Assembly: GCF_048544455.1 (NCBI RefSeq) | Contig: NC_133536.1 | Span: forward strand, 171,450,325 to 171,514,324 | Origin: Silene latifolia | Lineage: Eukaryota > Streptophyta > Magnoliopsida > Caryophyllales > Caryophyllaceae | Direction of reading: 5' to 3' | DNA length: 64,000 nucleotides | Shown: in pieces, positions 54,461 to 64,000 of the stretch | Layout of the letters: every line of letters starts with the position of its first letter | Numbering within the stretch: the stretch's first letter is position 1 | Program-made: the position numbers and the translations under genes | The notes under the pieces: model-generated | Seen by the model: the letters and a program-made list of their open reading frames with translations, nothing else | Told to the model about the DNA's origin: nothing | Database searches by the model: none

Positions 54461-54833
54461 TTAATTACAAGCATCATTAGCCAGCTTAAGAAGGTGGGCC
54501 TGGTGGGCCGCATCGGTTTCAGAGACAAGGCCCAATAGAAAGAGTGACTTGACCTCCCAGGCCTTATAAGAGTAGCCCACTCTAGTGTAAGAGTTCAACA
54601 ATGCAGCAGTAGACTGCTTCAACAACCTCACATATACATTCTCAACGTCGTCGTTTCGTGTTGCTGCTTCTAACAAGGTAAGATCTGATCTGTACCGTTC
54701 AACTGCTCTCGATCCAAACACCTTTGATACCGTTGATTTCTGTGGGATCATCCTTGGCCATTCTTCCCTCCTACTTCCCCAATACCTATATATGGTTTAA
54801 TTAGTCCACACTCAAATTAGTGTATCTAAAAAC

Positions 54834-54895
<62 letters not shown>

Positions 54896-57024
54896 TTGCC
54901 ATATAAGTGTCTCATTTTATCTTAATGATAAGGAAAAATTACAAATAACCACCTCGTATTTGCGCATTTTTACAAATAACCACCATGTATTTGCATTTTT
55001 ACAAATAACCCCCAAACTTTCATCTAAACTCTCCAATCACCACCGTATATTTGCCCCGACACTTGTTTTTCTTATTTCCCGACTCGTTAAATAACATTTT
55101 ACGTAAAATGCCCATAATACCCTTCCCTCTATTACTCCCAAACATACCAATGTCTTTGTAAAAATCATCAGCATACTCCCAAACTTATAAACCCTAAATC
55201 CCCAAATTGATAATCCCTAATTAATTCACAAAGATCCATCAATCATTAGCTAAAATCCAATTGATTTAACCAACAATTCAACGATAAAACCTAATAATCT
55301 AAGCTGCTCATCATCAATTTCTCCCTCTCCATTTGATTCTAAACTTAGCTCTTCCGTTGTAAAAACAGATGTATTCGCAAATGCACTCGAAACATCATCT
55401 ATTGTTGATGCTGATTCGGCTAATATGCCCAAATCCAAGGATTTTTCGTTGATTTTGTGTTTAATTCATGAAAAGGTAAACACTTTGTATCTATTAACAA
55501 AGTGCAGGAGACTACTGTTGTTCTTACCAAGTGTCTACATAAAAGTTTACTCTACCCTTTGTTTATACTTCAGTCTTCATATGTCCAATTCCAAGGAGTT
55601 TTCCGTTGATAATCCGCAAATTATCGTCTTTGTCGCCTGATTGATTGATGGATTCTATGAATTAATTAGGGATTAATAATTTGGAAATTTATGGTTCATA
55701 AGTTTGAGAGTATGCTGATGATTTTTAGAAAGACAAGGGTATGTTTGGGAGAAATGGAGGGAAGGGTATTATGGGCATTTTATGTAAAATGTTACTTAAC
55801 GAGTCGGGAAATAAGAAAAATAAGAGTCGGGGCAAATATACGGTGGTAATTGGGGAGTTTAGATGAAAGTTTGGGGGTTATTTGTAAAAGTGCAAATACA
55901 TGGTGGTTATTTGTAAAAATACGCAAATACGGGGTGATTATTTGTAATTTTTCCTAATGATAATTAAACGGTGTCACATTGTCAGCTTGTCACAATGGCA
56001 GCTGGGAAAAGTTCAAAACCCTTTGTATGCCTCGTTGGATTTGGACTTCCATTAGTTGGTTTTCTTATTTATGAAAATGGGTTGAATGTGACCGATAAAG
56101 CCCACTACAATTATATGATCCATCGGGTTAGGTGCAGGTCATGCGATCGATCACGGTTAAGTAAGACATAGTGTGATAATCTTTTGATAAGTGTAGAGTC
56201 CTTTATTATATACTTTGGGCGGCTGATGGGGGATCCAAATACAGTTTTATTATGGCTAGCTCTCTCTTTCTGTCTAGAATACCTCTAACCTATATAAATA
56301 GGTTATTGGGATGACATACCCCATTGATTGTCTGTCATAAGAAACCTAAAGAGTGAGAAGAAAATTCTAGTATACTATTACTTATTATTATTATACGCTC
56401 CAGACGATCTTACTGTTACTTCGTTAAAGGTATGTACCATATACATTGATCCTTATAATTTATCTTACATGTCTACCTAACAAATTTGAACCTATAAAGA
56501 TGTTGAAATTTGAATTATTTACGTTTTCAAATGACAAATGTACAAATCGGATCCTACCCAAAAAAGGAGATAATTTGAAATGCAAGCACAGGTAATACTA
56601 AACGACATTATCATTAACGCTAAATCTCATTTTCTTTTTAATATAGCTCGATAATCGATTTCACAAAAATCAAATAATATTTCTTAATGAATCTCAACAC
56701 CCCAATCTAAAATAACAAACACACATTCTCACTTGTAATAATCACATGCTTGTATGAACATTTAAATAATGTTAAAAAGAAAAGAGGGTTGTGAGACTTG
56801 TTGAATAACAAAATGGAAAAGGATTAAATAACGAATGAAATTGTTAAAAAAGAAACATACTGGGGAGTGCAGTGACCTCTGTGCCTAGTAAAGACGAAAC
56901 CCGGTCGAGCAGCCATTGAAGAAGATATGAAACAACATAAGATTAGTAAGTGAATGAGTTGAGTCAATAAACTAGCAGAATAGTTCACCATTTTTGCTCT
57001 CAAATTTTGAATCTTCTTTACCAT
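54461..57024 (-). CDS. Small secreted plant protein, PROTODERMAL FACTOR 1-like C-terminal domain
   Basis: Two exons on the minus strand (57024-56861 and 54785-54461) join in phase across a GT-AG intron to give 162 residues, or 151 from the second Met, which directly precedes the signal peptide (LIHLLILCCFISSSMA). The mature part includes GHCTPQYWGSRREEWPRM, STVSKVFGSRAVERY, NDDVENVYVRLLKQS and ALLNSYTR. The order YW, VFG, TRNDD, TAALLNS and a final LANDAC resembles the C-terminal domain of PDF1-type cell-wall proteins, but this protein lacks their long Pro-rich part. The similarity is from memory and should be treated as tentative. The family's function is not established. The intron (2075 bp) is inflated by a Mutator-like element. 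No breaks are seen. Confidence 0.72.
54838..54893. repeat. (AAT)n microsatellite
   Basis: About 18 AAT units in the intron of the minus-strand secreted-protein gene. Confidence 0.95.
54932..55954. mobile_element. Mutator-like element with about 300-bp terminal inverted repeats
   Basis: 1023 bp flanked by the 9-bp direct repeat TAATGATAA (54923-54931 and 55955-55963). The arms, starting GGAAAAATTACAAATAA, run about 310 bases each (54932 to about 55245, and about 55640-55954) and match at roughly 90% by eye. A 9-bp duplication with long arms is the signature of TIR-type MULEs. The roughly 400-bp centre has no transposase; a 62-codon minus-strand frame (55250-55438) could be captured or chance sequence. 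Confidence 0.88.
55964..56860. other. Rest of the intron of the secreted-protein gene
   Basis: No gene is seen. The stretch at about 56165-56450 has a promoter-like CTATATAAATAGG at 56293-56305 and a TC-rich segment, which could be an old solo LTR or promoter-bearing repeat, but I find no clean ends or target duplication. Confidence 0.4.
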
Positions 57025-57742
57025 AAGAAAAAAACACTACACTATTTTTTATACTTATCTTTCCTAAAGATAAAGCTCATAAAAAGTTGTCATGACTCGT
57101 GGATTAAAAAAATAAAATGTTACTTTTGTACTTCGTGTTAAAATACTAAAACTTGGGAGAGACGGTCTTTCAACATCCTTTTATCGTGATATAATAATTT
57201 TGTATCTATTTATTTACATCATGAATGTACCTATTTAATTTCTAATCATGATTTATTATATATATTTTATTATTTTAGTACCACTTTTTCTTAAACTTGT
57301 AAAATACTTTTTCAATAAACTTATTGAAAAGTCGTCTCTCTGAAGACCTACTCAATAAATTACAAATTCTCTATCCCATTTTACGTTTTATCTGGTGATG
57401 TCTAGCCATTTATCTTTTTGTTACATTGCCTCGATTAAAAGAATTGTGATGATGTGTTAAAAGGTAGAAGTAACGGGATATAAAAACGGACATAATTAAG
57501 ATCGGTTGTCATTAAAATACAAAAGAAGGGTTAAAAAGAGGTGTAGAGGGGGTTTGTAGTTGTCTGATTGTCTGCTCTCTATTTTCGAACTAAAGTGACG
57601 GTTTGCTGGTCCTTTAACTTGTGTTCACTTAGAAATCAACAATAGAATTGTACTTTCTCTCTCTTGTTTTTAGAGAGAGCTTTTTCTCTCTTTTTAGAGA
57701 GCACGTGCTACTTCTAGCCTTTTTCCAATGCTTATCCATTTA
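57025..57742. other. Intergenic region between the secreted-protein gene and the LINE
   Basis: AT-rich. The promoter of the minus-strand gene should lie just right of 57024, where the minus strand has a TATAAAAAA-like tract (about 57041-57049). From about 57540 the sequence becomes TC-rich with repeated AGAGAG/CTCTCT, which may be the LINE 5' UTR. Confidence 0.4.
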
Positions 57743-58181
57743 GAGCATCCGCAAAGGTGGGGAGGTGTCTCCCCATATATACTCTCTCTCCTTAAATGGG
57801 GAGCCTCATTATTGCACACACTTCTCCTTAATTAGAGGCTCCACCATTTGTAGGGAAGGTTCCCATATGAAAAAGTGGGTCAAGTTCTATTAAAAAGTGG
57901 ACCAAATATATTCATGTGAGATCTTGTTTGATTCGTCTTTACGAGTACATTAAAAATATCGAACTTTTATAATTTTTGCAAATACGTAGCTAACGATATT
58001 TACCGCGTTGACAAACGTGAAAAAAGTAAAGTGGTAAAGTGGAGTTGAAATGGGGAACCCCATTGTTGCAGAGATGTAGTTATGAAATGGGGAGGGTAAA
58101 TGAAAAAGTTAGTGGAAAATTAGGTGGACGAATAAGAAAAGGAAAGATAAAATATGGGGAGCTCCATTGTTGCAGATGCTC
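57743..58181. mobile_element. PIF/Harbinger (Tourist-like) miniature element
   Basis: 439 bp with imperfect terminal inverted repeats GAGCATCCGCAAAGG and, at the other end, TTGCAGATGCTC, flanked by TTA on both sides (57740-57742 and 58182-58184), the typical PIF/Harbinger target. GGGGAG-rich subterminal regions are inverted relative to each other. No transposase. Confidence 0.82.
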
Positions 58182-58497
58182 TTAATTATCCATAATCATT
58201 TCATCTTTCTTAATCAGATCAAAATCTGCAATTTCTTCTTTGCATTAATTGGGTGTTCACAAACCCTAGACTTCTGCTTCTAACAAACGAACAATATTCC
58301 AATCTTTACCGTATAATCCTTGCATTAATATTGCTAATCATTGTATTCCAGAGCAATTAACTGGTTTTCTGGAGTTTTTTTAAGGCTCGAGGTTACTGTA
58401 GCCAATTGAAGATTAAAGGGACCTGTAGAGAATTTGTATCGATTGCTATTCTCTACTGGTGAGGTCTCTATTTTCTGGTGATTCTTTGTCATCATCA

Positions 58498-61404
58498 ATG
58501 GAGTTTGAAAGGCAATTTGGTCGTTTTGAGGGTGGTGTTCAGGGTAATGGGGATCATGGAATGGGAGGAGCTGCTGATGTCCATGATAATTTCTATAACC
58601 ACCAAAATTTCCATCAGCCACACCCAAATACAGAGTTTAACCCTTCCAACCCTCTGCATGCTAATTTATGGAGGTACCCTAGGTCTAGGGGTGTCATTAA
58701 TGTGGACCCAGCGGAGCTGGGGCGTTCAAGGGAGTTCTGGGGTCGCTGTTGTTTGGGTTTTTTGGTTGATTACCGGCTCTTTGATGATGCTTTCATCAAT
58801 AGCCTTATCAGAAGAAAGTGGAGTACTAATGGTAGGATTACTGTGTTTAGGATGGGGGAAATCTATGTATTCCATTGTGAAGATGTTGGGGATATGGAAT
58901 GACTGCTTGCAAGGACGACTGTTACCATAGACGGGGCTGTGATGGTGTTGGCGAGATGGTACCCTGATACGGTGCCCAGGACTGTAAGGTTTCCTTATGC
59001 TGAGCTTTGGGTTCGTGTCTGCGGCTTACCCTTTGAGTGCCTGAATCTGCATGTGGCTAATGTTGTTGGTAAGCTCCTTAGTCATCACTACTATGTGGAA
59101 CCATTTGAGGTTATTCCTAAGAATGATTACCTGAGGCTAAGGGTATGCCTGAAGTTGAATGAACCCTTGATGCCGGGGTTTTTTCTTTCGATGGAGGGGG
59201 GATACCTGTTATGGGTCCAGTTTAAATATGAAGAAATTTTTAAGTACTGTATTATATGTGGGAAGGTGGGGCATAAAGGTATTCAGTGTAGGGAGAGTAT
59301 TATGACAATCATGTCAGGGATAAATGGGATGATTGATCGTGCTGGGGAAAGAGGTTTTGTGATTTTTCAAGCAACTGGGAACCATACTATGTTTAATCTT
59401 GATTTGAGGGCTACCCCTTGTACTACCAAACACTTATCCTCTAGATTGCATTTGGGAGATAGGAGGATGGCAACTGAGGGCAATGGGAGGAATGAAAGGG
59501 AGAGGATGGTGAGTTTTGACCTGGGAATTACTCCAGGTGGGCGTGTCTTACCTGGAATGAGCTTCGCAGTGACTGCCCAACCTTTTGCAGGGCCGGTTAT
59601 TTTTCAGGTGGGTCTAGGGGCTGCCCATCTGGGGCATGAAGGGGGAGTGGCTAATAATGTGGGGGTCCTAATGTTGGGTCTGAACGAGTGAATGATGTCA
59701 GGATGGAGCAAGCTAGGAATGTTCATAATAGGGTACCTAATGAAGATGTGGCTGAGAATGGGAGGGAACATGTTGGGAACCCAGGGAGAAATGAGGGAGA
59801 TGCTGATGGTGGGGATACTAGGGGGACAGGGGGACAAGGTATAGGACTGCACCATAGAAGGGCTAATGGGGGGTGGCTGGATGAAAATGGCCCCAATGAT
59901 CAGGATGAATTTCATAGTGCAGATGAGGATTTTGATGAACCAGGAGTAGGTATGCAGGGGACACAGAGATTTCTGAATCAGATGCAGCTTAATCTGATGC
60001 AGATTGATGACCCCTATGTGCTGTACTCGGGTCACGGGTCATCCAAGGGAGTGCTGGATAGAGATGCTAGGATCCAAGAAGCCATCTTGAACAGGGTAGA
60101 AGGAGACAGGAAGTGGGCGAGGATGGATGATGACCATAGGGGCTATAATCAAACCTTTGACCCTCCACCAGAGGGTTTTCCCGTGGTCTATCATTATGGA
60201 GATGATGTGATACCTATGGGTAACCAAGGAGGAGAAGGGAATTTAGGACGTGGGGAGGGAGCTGAGATGGACATTGAAAATGTTGATAGGGGAGTGGCTG
60301 CTGGTTTGGAAGTTAATGTGGAGATGAGAGATGTGGAAGTGGATGTGGAGGTGGGGCTGGGATTTAACCTTGGAGTTGCTGTGAATAATCAATCAGATGT
60401 TATTATTATTAGCTCTGATTTCTGAGGATGGAGATACTGATAATTCTGATTTCACGAGCCCTTTTTCTGCTGATTGGGCTTTTGATCCCAATGATTGGAG
60501 TGAAAACAATGAGGGAGATTCAGATGATAGGGAGTACTCTGCCATCAACTTGATTTCATCATCTTTGGACTCTCAAGAGGTTACCACTGAGCTCAGGCTT
60601 AGTGTGGGTAATCTTAATGTTGCTGGGATTCAAGGTGGGAACTCTTCAACAGGGGTACCAAGGGTAACTTTGGATTCTGTTCCAGAAGCCATAATTAATA
60701 AGGAAAGGGAGATTCAAGAGAGTTCAGCTGCTCTTCAAAAGTCAGAGACTGTGGTTATTATTGACAAGGTAAGTGAAGATAAAGGGGTTGGAGACTCTGG
60801 TATGATTGTTACCACTGTTGCTGGGGGCTCTAACTTGGGTATTAATGATAAGGTAAGTGAAGATGAAGGGGTTGGAGGCTCTGGTATGATTGTTACCACT
60901 GTTGCTGGGGGCTCTAACTTGGGTTTTAAGGCTGGTGAGGATAAGTTGGAAGCTATGGGAAAGAAACCTGAGTTATTCTACTTTCCTCATTATGGTGTCT
61001 CTGCCAAATTAATTGCTAACATGGATGGTGAGAGTAAGGTTGCAGGTTCTTCTGATAATTTGATGGGACTGGCGGATTGTTATCATATTTCAAGCTTTGA
61101 GGAAGATTATGGGGATGTTATCTCGGCTGCAAGGAAAAGAAAGTGCTGCTCCCAGATTGATGAGGGGCTTGTTCCTGAGGAGGCTGTTACGTCTATTTCA
61201 AGGGCTAAGAGTTACCTGACACAATTGGCTAAAAGAAGGTGTGTTGGCAATGGTGTTTCTAAAGGGGAGGGGGGATGTTCTGTGGCTGGTTTTCATATGC
61301 ACGTTGATGATATGGAGGTGGAGGAGTCCACTGATTCCTCGGATGCTGTCAAGGAAGAAGGCTTTACGGAGGTTGGGCCAATTCAACCTCCTAATGAGCC
61401 ATGA
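58498..61404 (+). pseudogene. LINE ORF1: DUF4283-like RNA-binding protein with zinc knuckle
   Basis: The likely start is the ATG at 58498 (MEFERQFGRFEGG). The first part corresponds to the DUF4283-like N-terminal domain of plant LINE ORF1 proteins. It is followed by a CCHC knuckle with C-x2-C-x4-H-x4-C spacing (CIICGKVGHKGIQC, about 59248-59289), then a long acidic, low-complexity tail. An in-frame TGA at 58900-58902 interrupts it. The reading frame then shifts near 59640-59690 and shifts back near 60400-60425, ending at TGA 61402-61404. In the family, ORF1p binds the element RNA. An 84-bp in-frame tandem duplication lies at 60763-60930. The tail is long for an ORF1, but the codon pattern stays open through most of it. 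Confidence 0.8.
60763..60930 (+). repeat. In-frame 84-bp tandem duplication in LINE ORF1
   Basis: 60763-60846 and 60847-60930 encode two 28-residue units containing GMIVTTVAGGSNLG with few changes between them. Confidence 0.9.
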
Positions 61405-64000
61405 TTGGCCTCACTTGGAATTGTAGGGGTCTTAATAACACGCTAGCCCCTACAATTCCGAAACTAAGAGCGTTATTTAGTAGTAAGGTGTACGACTTTT
61501 GTTTCCTTATTGAGACTAAGTGTACAAGTAGTAGTGTTTTTCCTTTATTTCGTCCTTTTGGTTTTATGAGATATGTAGGCGTTGATGCCGTGGGAAGTTC
61601 GGGTGGGTTATGGGTAGAGTGGCGTAGGGAAGCCAAGTTAAGACATGTTTTCTCTTGTACTAATTTCATCATTCTACTAGTGGAAAAGTATGTTGGCCGG
61701 TTGTGGTATCTCGTTCTCTTCTATGGTGACCCTTGTACACAAAAGAGGAGTGTTGTGTTGGAGGATTTAGAGTGTTGCCTTGCTTCTATAAAGCATCCTT
61801 ATTTGATTATGGGCGATTTTAATCAAGTGGAATTTGTGAATGACAAGCTTAGTAAGAATTCACGGCCAATTGAGGGGGCACATGAGTTTAATCTGTGGAG
61901 AGTGCGCAATGAGCTTATTGATATTCCGTATAAAGGGCCGAGGTTCACTTGGTGTAATAATCGGAAAGGAGCTGATAGGGTTTATGAAAGAATTGATCGT
62001 GCTCTTGGGTCGAAGGATTGGTTATTCTTGTTTCCTAATACTGGTTTACGTCATTACCCAATTCAAATTTCGGATCATGCCCCAATTGAACTTGACTTGA
62101 ATCTTACGTGTAATAATTGCAAGAAGCCGTATAAGATTGATGCATGGGCCCTGGAGCATGAGGAGTGTATTATTGGTATTAAGAAGATTTGGCTGAGACG
62201 GATGGAGGGATCCCCGGCTTATCAACTTTCAAGGAAGCTGGCTCGAGTTAGAAATCACGTAAAATGTTGGGCACTTGATAGACGTCAAGAATGGAGACAA
62301 CAATGGGACTCTTTTGATGTGGAACTTGAAAAGGGTATGGAGGTAGCTATTACGGATGGTGATGAGGTACCCTATACTGAAGTAAATGAGAGAGTTAAAG
62401 AGTTTTCGAAAGCTGCTGGGGTTTTTTGGAGGCAAATAGCGAAATTAAAATGGATGGTTGATGGGGATACTTGTACTAGGTATTTCTTCAACTGGGTAAA
62501 AGGCCGGGCGTGTAGAAATATTATTCTTGGTATCAAAGATAGCGATGGAGCGTGGATTTATGAACCGGATAGAGTCAGTCGAACTTTTCATGATACTTTT
62601 GTTGCGTTGTTCTCAGACCGCACGAATGGATAGAATACTGAGGACTTGCGGGTCATGGAGGAGCTACTGCAACATATGACAACTAGAGTTAAAAGTGACG
62701 ATTTTGATGGATTGAACCGTGCTTTTACTGCCAAAGAGGTCCGAAAAGCCGTTTTTCAGATGGGAGCTCTTAAATCTCCGGGACCGGATGGCGTACCAGG
62801 TGTGTTTTTTCAAAAATGTTGGTACTTCATTAAAAAGGATGTTACCAAAGCTGTCCTCTCTGTTCTTAACTCGGGTATGGTCCTATCTGAATTAAATAGG
62901 ACGTTCATTACGTTGGTTCCTAAGTTGGATAATCCGGAGACGGTAGGAGATTATCGGCCAATTAGTCTCTATAACGTCCTTATGCGGATTATCTCGAAGT
63001 GTATCTCGAATCGCCTTTCAAAGGTGATAGGTTACTTAGTGGGTGAGTACCAGAATGCCTTCATCCCGGGAAGGCATATCTCTGATAATATTCTGCTTGC
63101 CAATGAGGCTATTCATAGAATCAACTCTCACAAGAAAGGTAAGGTGGGTCGTTTTGCTTTTAAGGCTGACATGAGCAAGGCGTATGACCGTGTGAAGTGG
63201 GAATTCCTCCGAGCAGTGTTGCATAAAGTGGGTTTCCCTGATAAATTGGTGACTTTGATCATGAATTGTGTTACTAGTGTTTCATACCAAGTCCTTTTCA
63301 ATGGGGTGCCTCAGACCCTTTTTCGACCCCAGTGTGGCCTTAGGCAGGGAGATCCTCTCTCTCCCTTCTTATTTGTTCTATGTATGGAGGTTTTGTCTTG
63401 CGCCATGTTGCGAACTCAGGATTTGGGTATGGTGAAGGGTATTAGTCTAGGACAGGGAGGGGTTAATATTTCCCATTTGTTCTTTGCGGATGATGCGGTT
63501 TTCTTCATCTAAGATTATAAAGACTCGGTGGGTCAGTTGAGGACTATTCTTGATCGTTACTGTCGAGCTTCCGGACAAGTCATTAATGAGGAAAAATCAG
63601 GGATTCTGTTCAGTCCAAACATGAGGTTGGCTAGAGCTCGTCACTGTCTTAAGAGTCTTAAAATTCAAGGAAATAAAGGGTTGGGAAAGTATCTTGGTCT
63701 ACCCACGGAGGTACAAGGATCGAAAAGGGACCTTTTTAAAGGTCTTATTGATATGGTCATGAAGCGTATTTCCTCTTGGAATGGAATTTTTCTATCTCCG
63801 GCTGGAAGATTGACTCTAATTGCATCAGTCCTATCAAACCTCTCCAACTATTTTCTATCGGTATTTAAAATACCGGTAAGTGTGACTAGGAAGATTAATG
63901 CTATCTTAGCACATTTTTGGTGGGCGGGATGTAAAGAAGGGAAAGCTATTCACTGGTGTAGTAATAGATTCCTAAGTTTTCCAAAGAGTGAGGGGGGCCT
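61401..64000 (+). pseudogene. LINE ORF2: endonuclease and reverse transcriptase, partial
   Basis: Starts at ATG 61401, overlapping the ORF1 stop. The N-terminal AP-type endonuclease has Asn7 (TWNCRG), Glu38 (IETK), Asp139 and Asn141 (MGDFN) and Asp225-His226 (SDHAP), so its catalytic set is intact. The reverse transcriptase follows: KSPGPDGVPGVFFQKCW, YRPISLYNVL, AFIPGRHISDNILL, KADMSKAYDRVKW, CGLRQGDPLSPFLF and the catalytic LFFADDAVF (about 63477-63503). In-frame stops at 62631-62633 (TAG, codon 411) and 63510-63512 (TAA, codon 704) break an otherwise open frame. After the second stop it continues with the thumb and following region to the window edge. The protein nicks the target and copies the element RNA in this family. 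This copy is probably inactive. Confidence 0.9.

Larger units (their letters stand above)
58185..64000 (+). mobile_element. L1-type LINE, 5' region, ORF1 and most of ORF2, cut by the window edge
   Basis: ORF1 (58498-61404) and ORF2 (from 61401, running off the right end) are arranged as in plant L1 elements, with ORF1's TGA and ORF2's ATG overlapping as ATGA at 61401-61404. The 5' UTR ends at 58497. Its start is unclear and may lie left of the miniature element at 57743-58181, which would then be an insertion in the UTR. ORF1 has one in-frame stop and two frame changes, and ORF2 has two in-frame stops, so the copy is inactive, though otherwise well preserved. Confidence 0.88.

Noticed and set aside
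56165-56450. Possible solo LTR with TATA box in the intron of the secreted-protein gene
   Set aside because: No clean TG...CA ends and no target duplication could be found.

Overview
This window reads as nuclear DNA of a flowering plant, most likely a eudicot. It has intron-bearing plant genes (a ROOT UVB SENSITIVE family gene, an 11S seed globulin and a small secreted plant protein) set in dense, nested plant-type transposons: Ty3/gypsy LTR elements primed by initiator-Met tRNA, hAT, PIF/Harbinger and Mutator-like miniature elements, and a plant L1-type LINE. I cannot name the species from the sequence.

Layout. Positions 1-8248 hold a tandem array of LTR retrotransposon copies that share LTRs (LTR at 1482-2828, internal 2829-6902, LTR at 6903-8248), preceded by the 3' part of an upstream copy that carries a 600-bp tandem duplication. 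A scrap of another LTR (8250-8333) follows, then a truncated, reverse-oriented gypsy element with gag and the start of protease (8334-11948). From 12203 to 39206 lies a three-level nest on the minus, minus and plus strands: an outer element (LTRs 12203-13509 and 37870-39206, target duplication CCGCA), a middle element inside it (17044-36171, LTRs about 3.5 kb), and a young element (26081-35112, target duplication CTCGG) inside one LTR of the middle one. A hAT-like miniature element (15483-16049) and an A-tailed retroposon (22700-23240) sit in the same nest. By eye the LTR pairs differ by about 3-4%, 2-2.5% and 1% from outside to inside, which agrees with the nesting order.

The right part holds the host genes: a ten-exon RUS2-like gene (40256-45138, plus), a gag-only LTR element of TR-GAG type (45836-49345, target duplication CTTGG), an 11S globulin gene with a seed-type promoter (50316-53901, plus) whose first intron carries a hAT miniature element and Helitron-like ends, and a two-exon small secreted protein gene (57024-54461, minus) whose intron holds a Mutator-like element with roughly 300-bp terminal inverted repeats. 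A PIF/Harbinger-like miniature element (57743-58181) precedes an L1-type LINE (ORF1 from 58498, ORF2 from 61401) that runs off the right edge.

The most unusual feature is a 14-bp palindrome family, TACTCG-NN-CGAGTA, found in about ten clusters in the LTRs and internal regions of different LTR elements. A duplication breakpoint and a 39-bp difference between LTRs both fall on copies of it. No LTR element in the window shows a recognisable reverse transcriptase or integrase, so this looks like a community of non-autonomous elements moved in trans.
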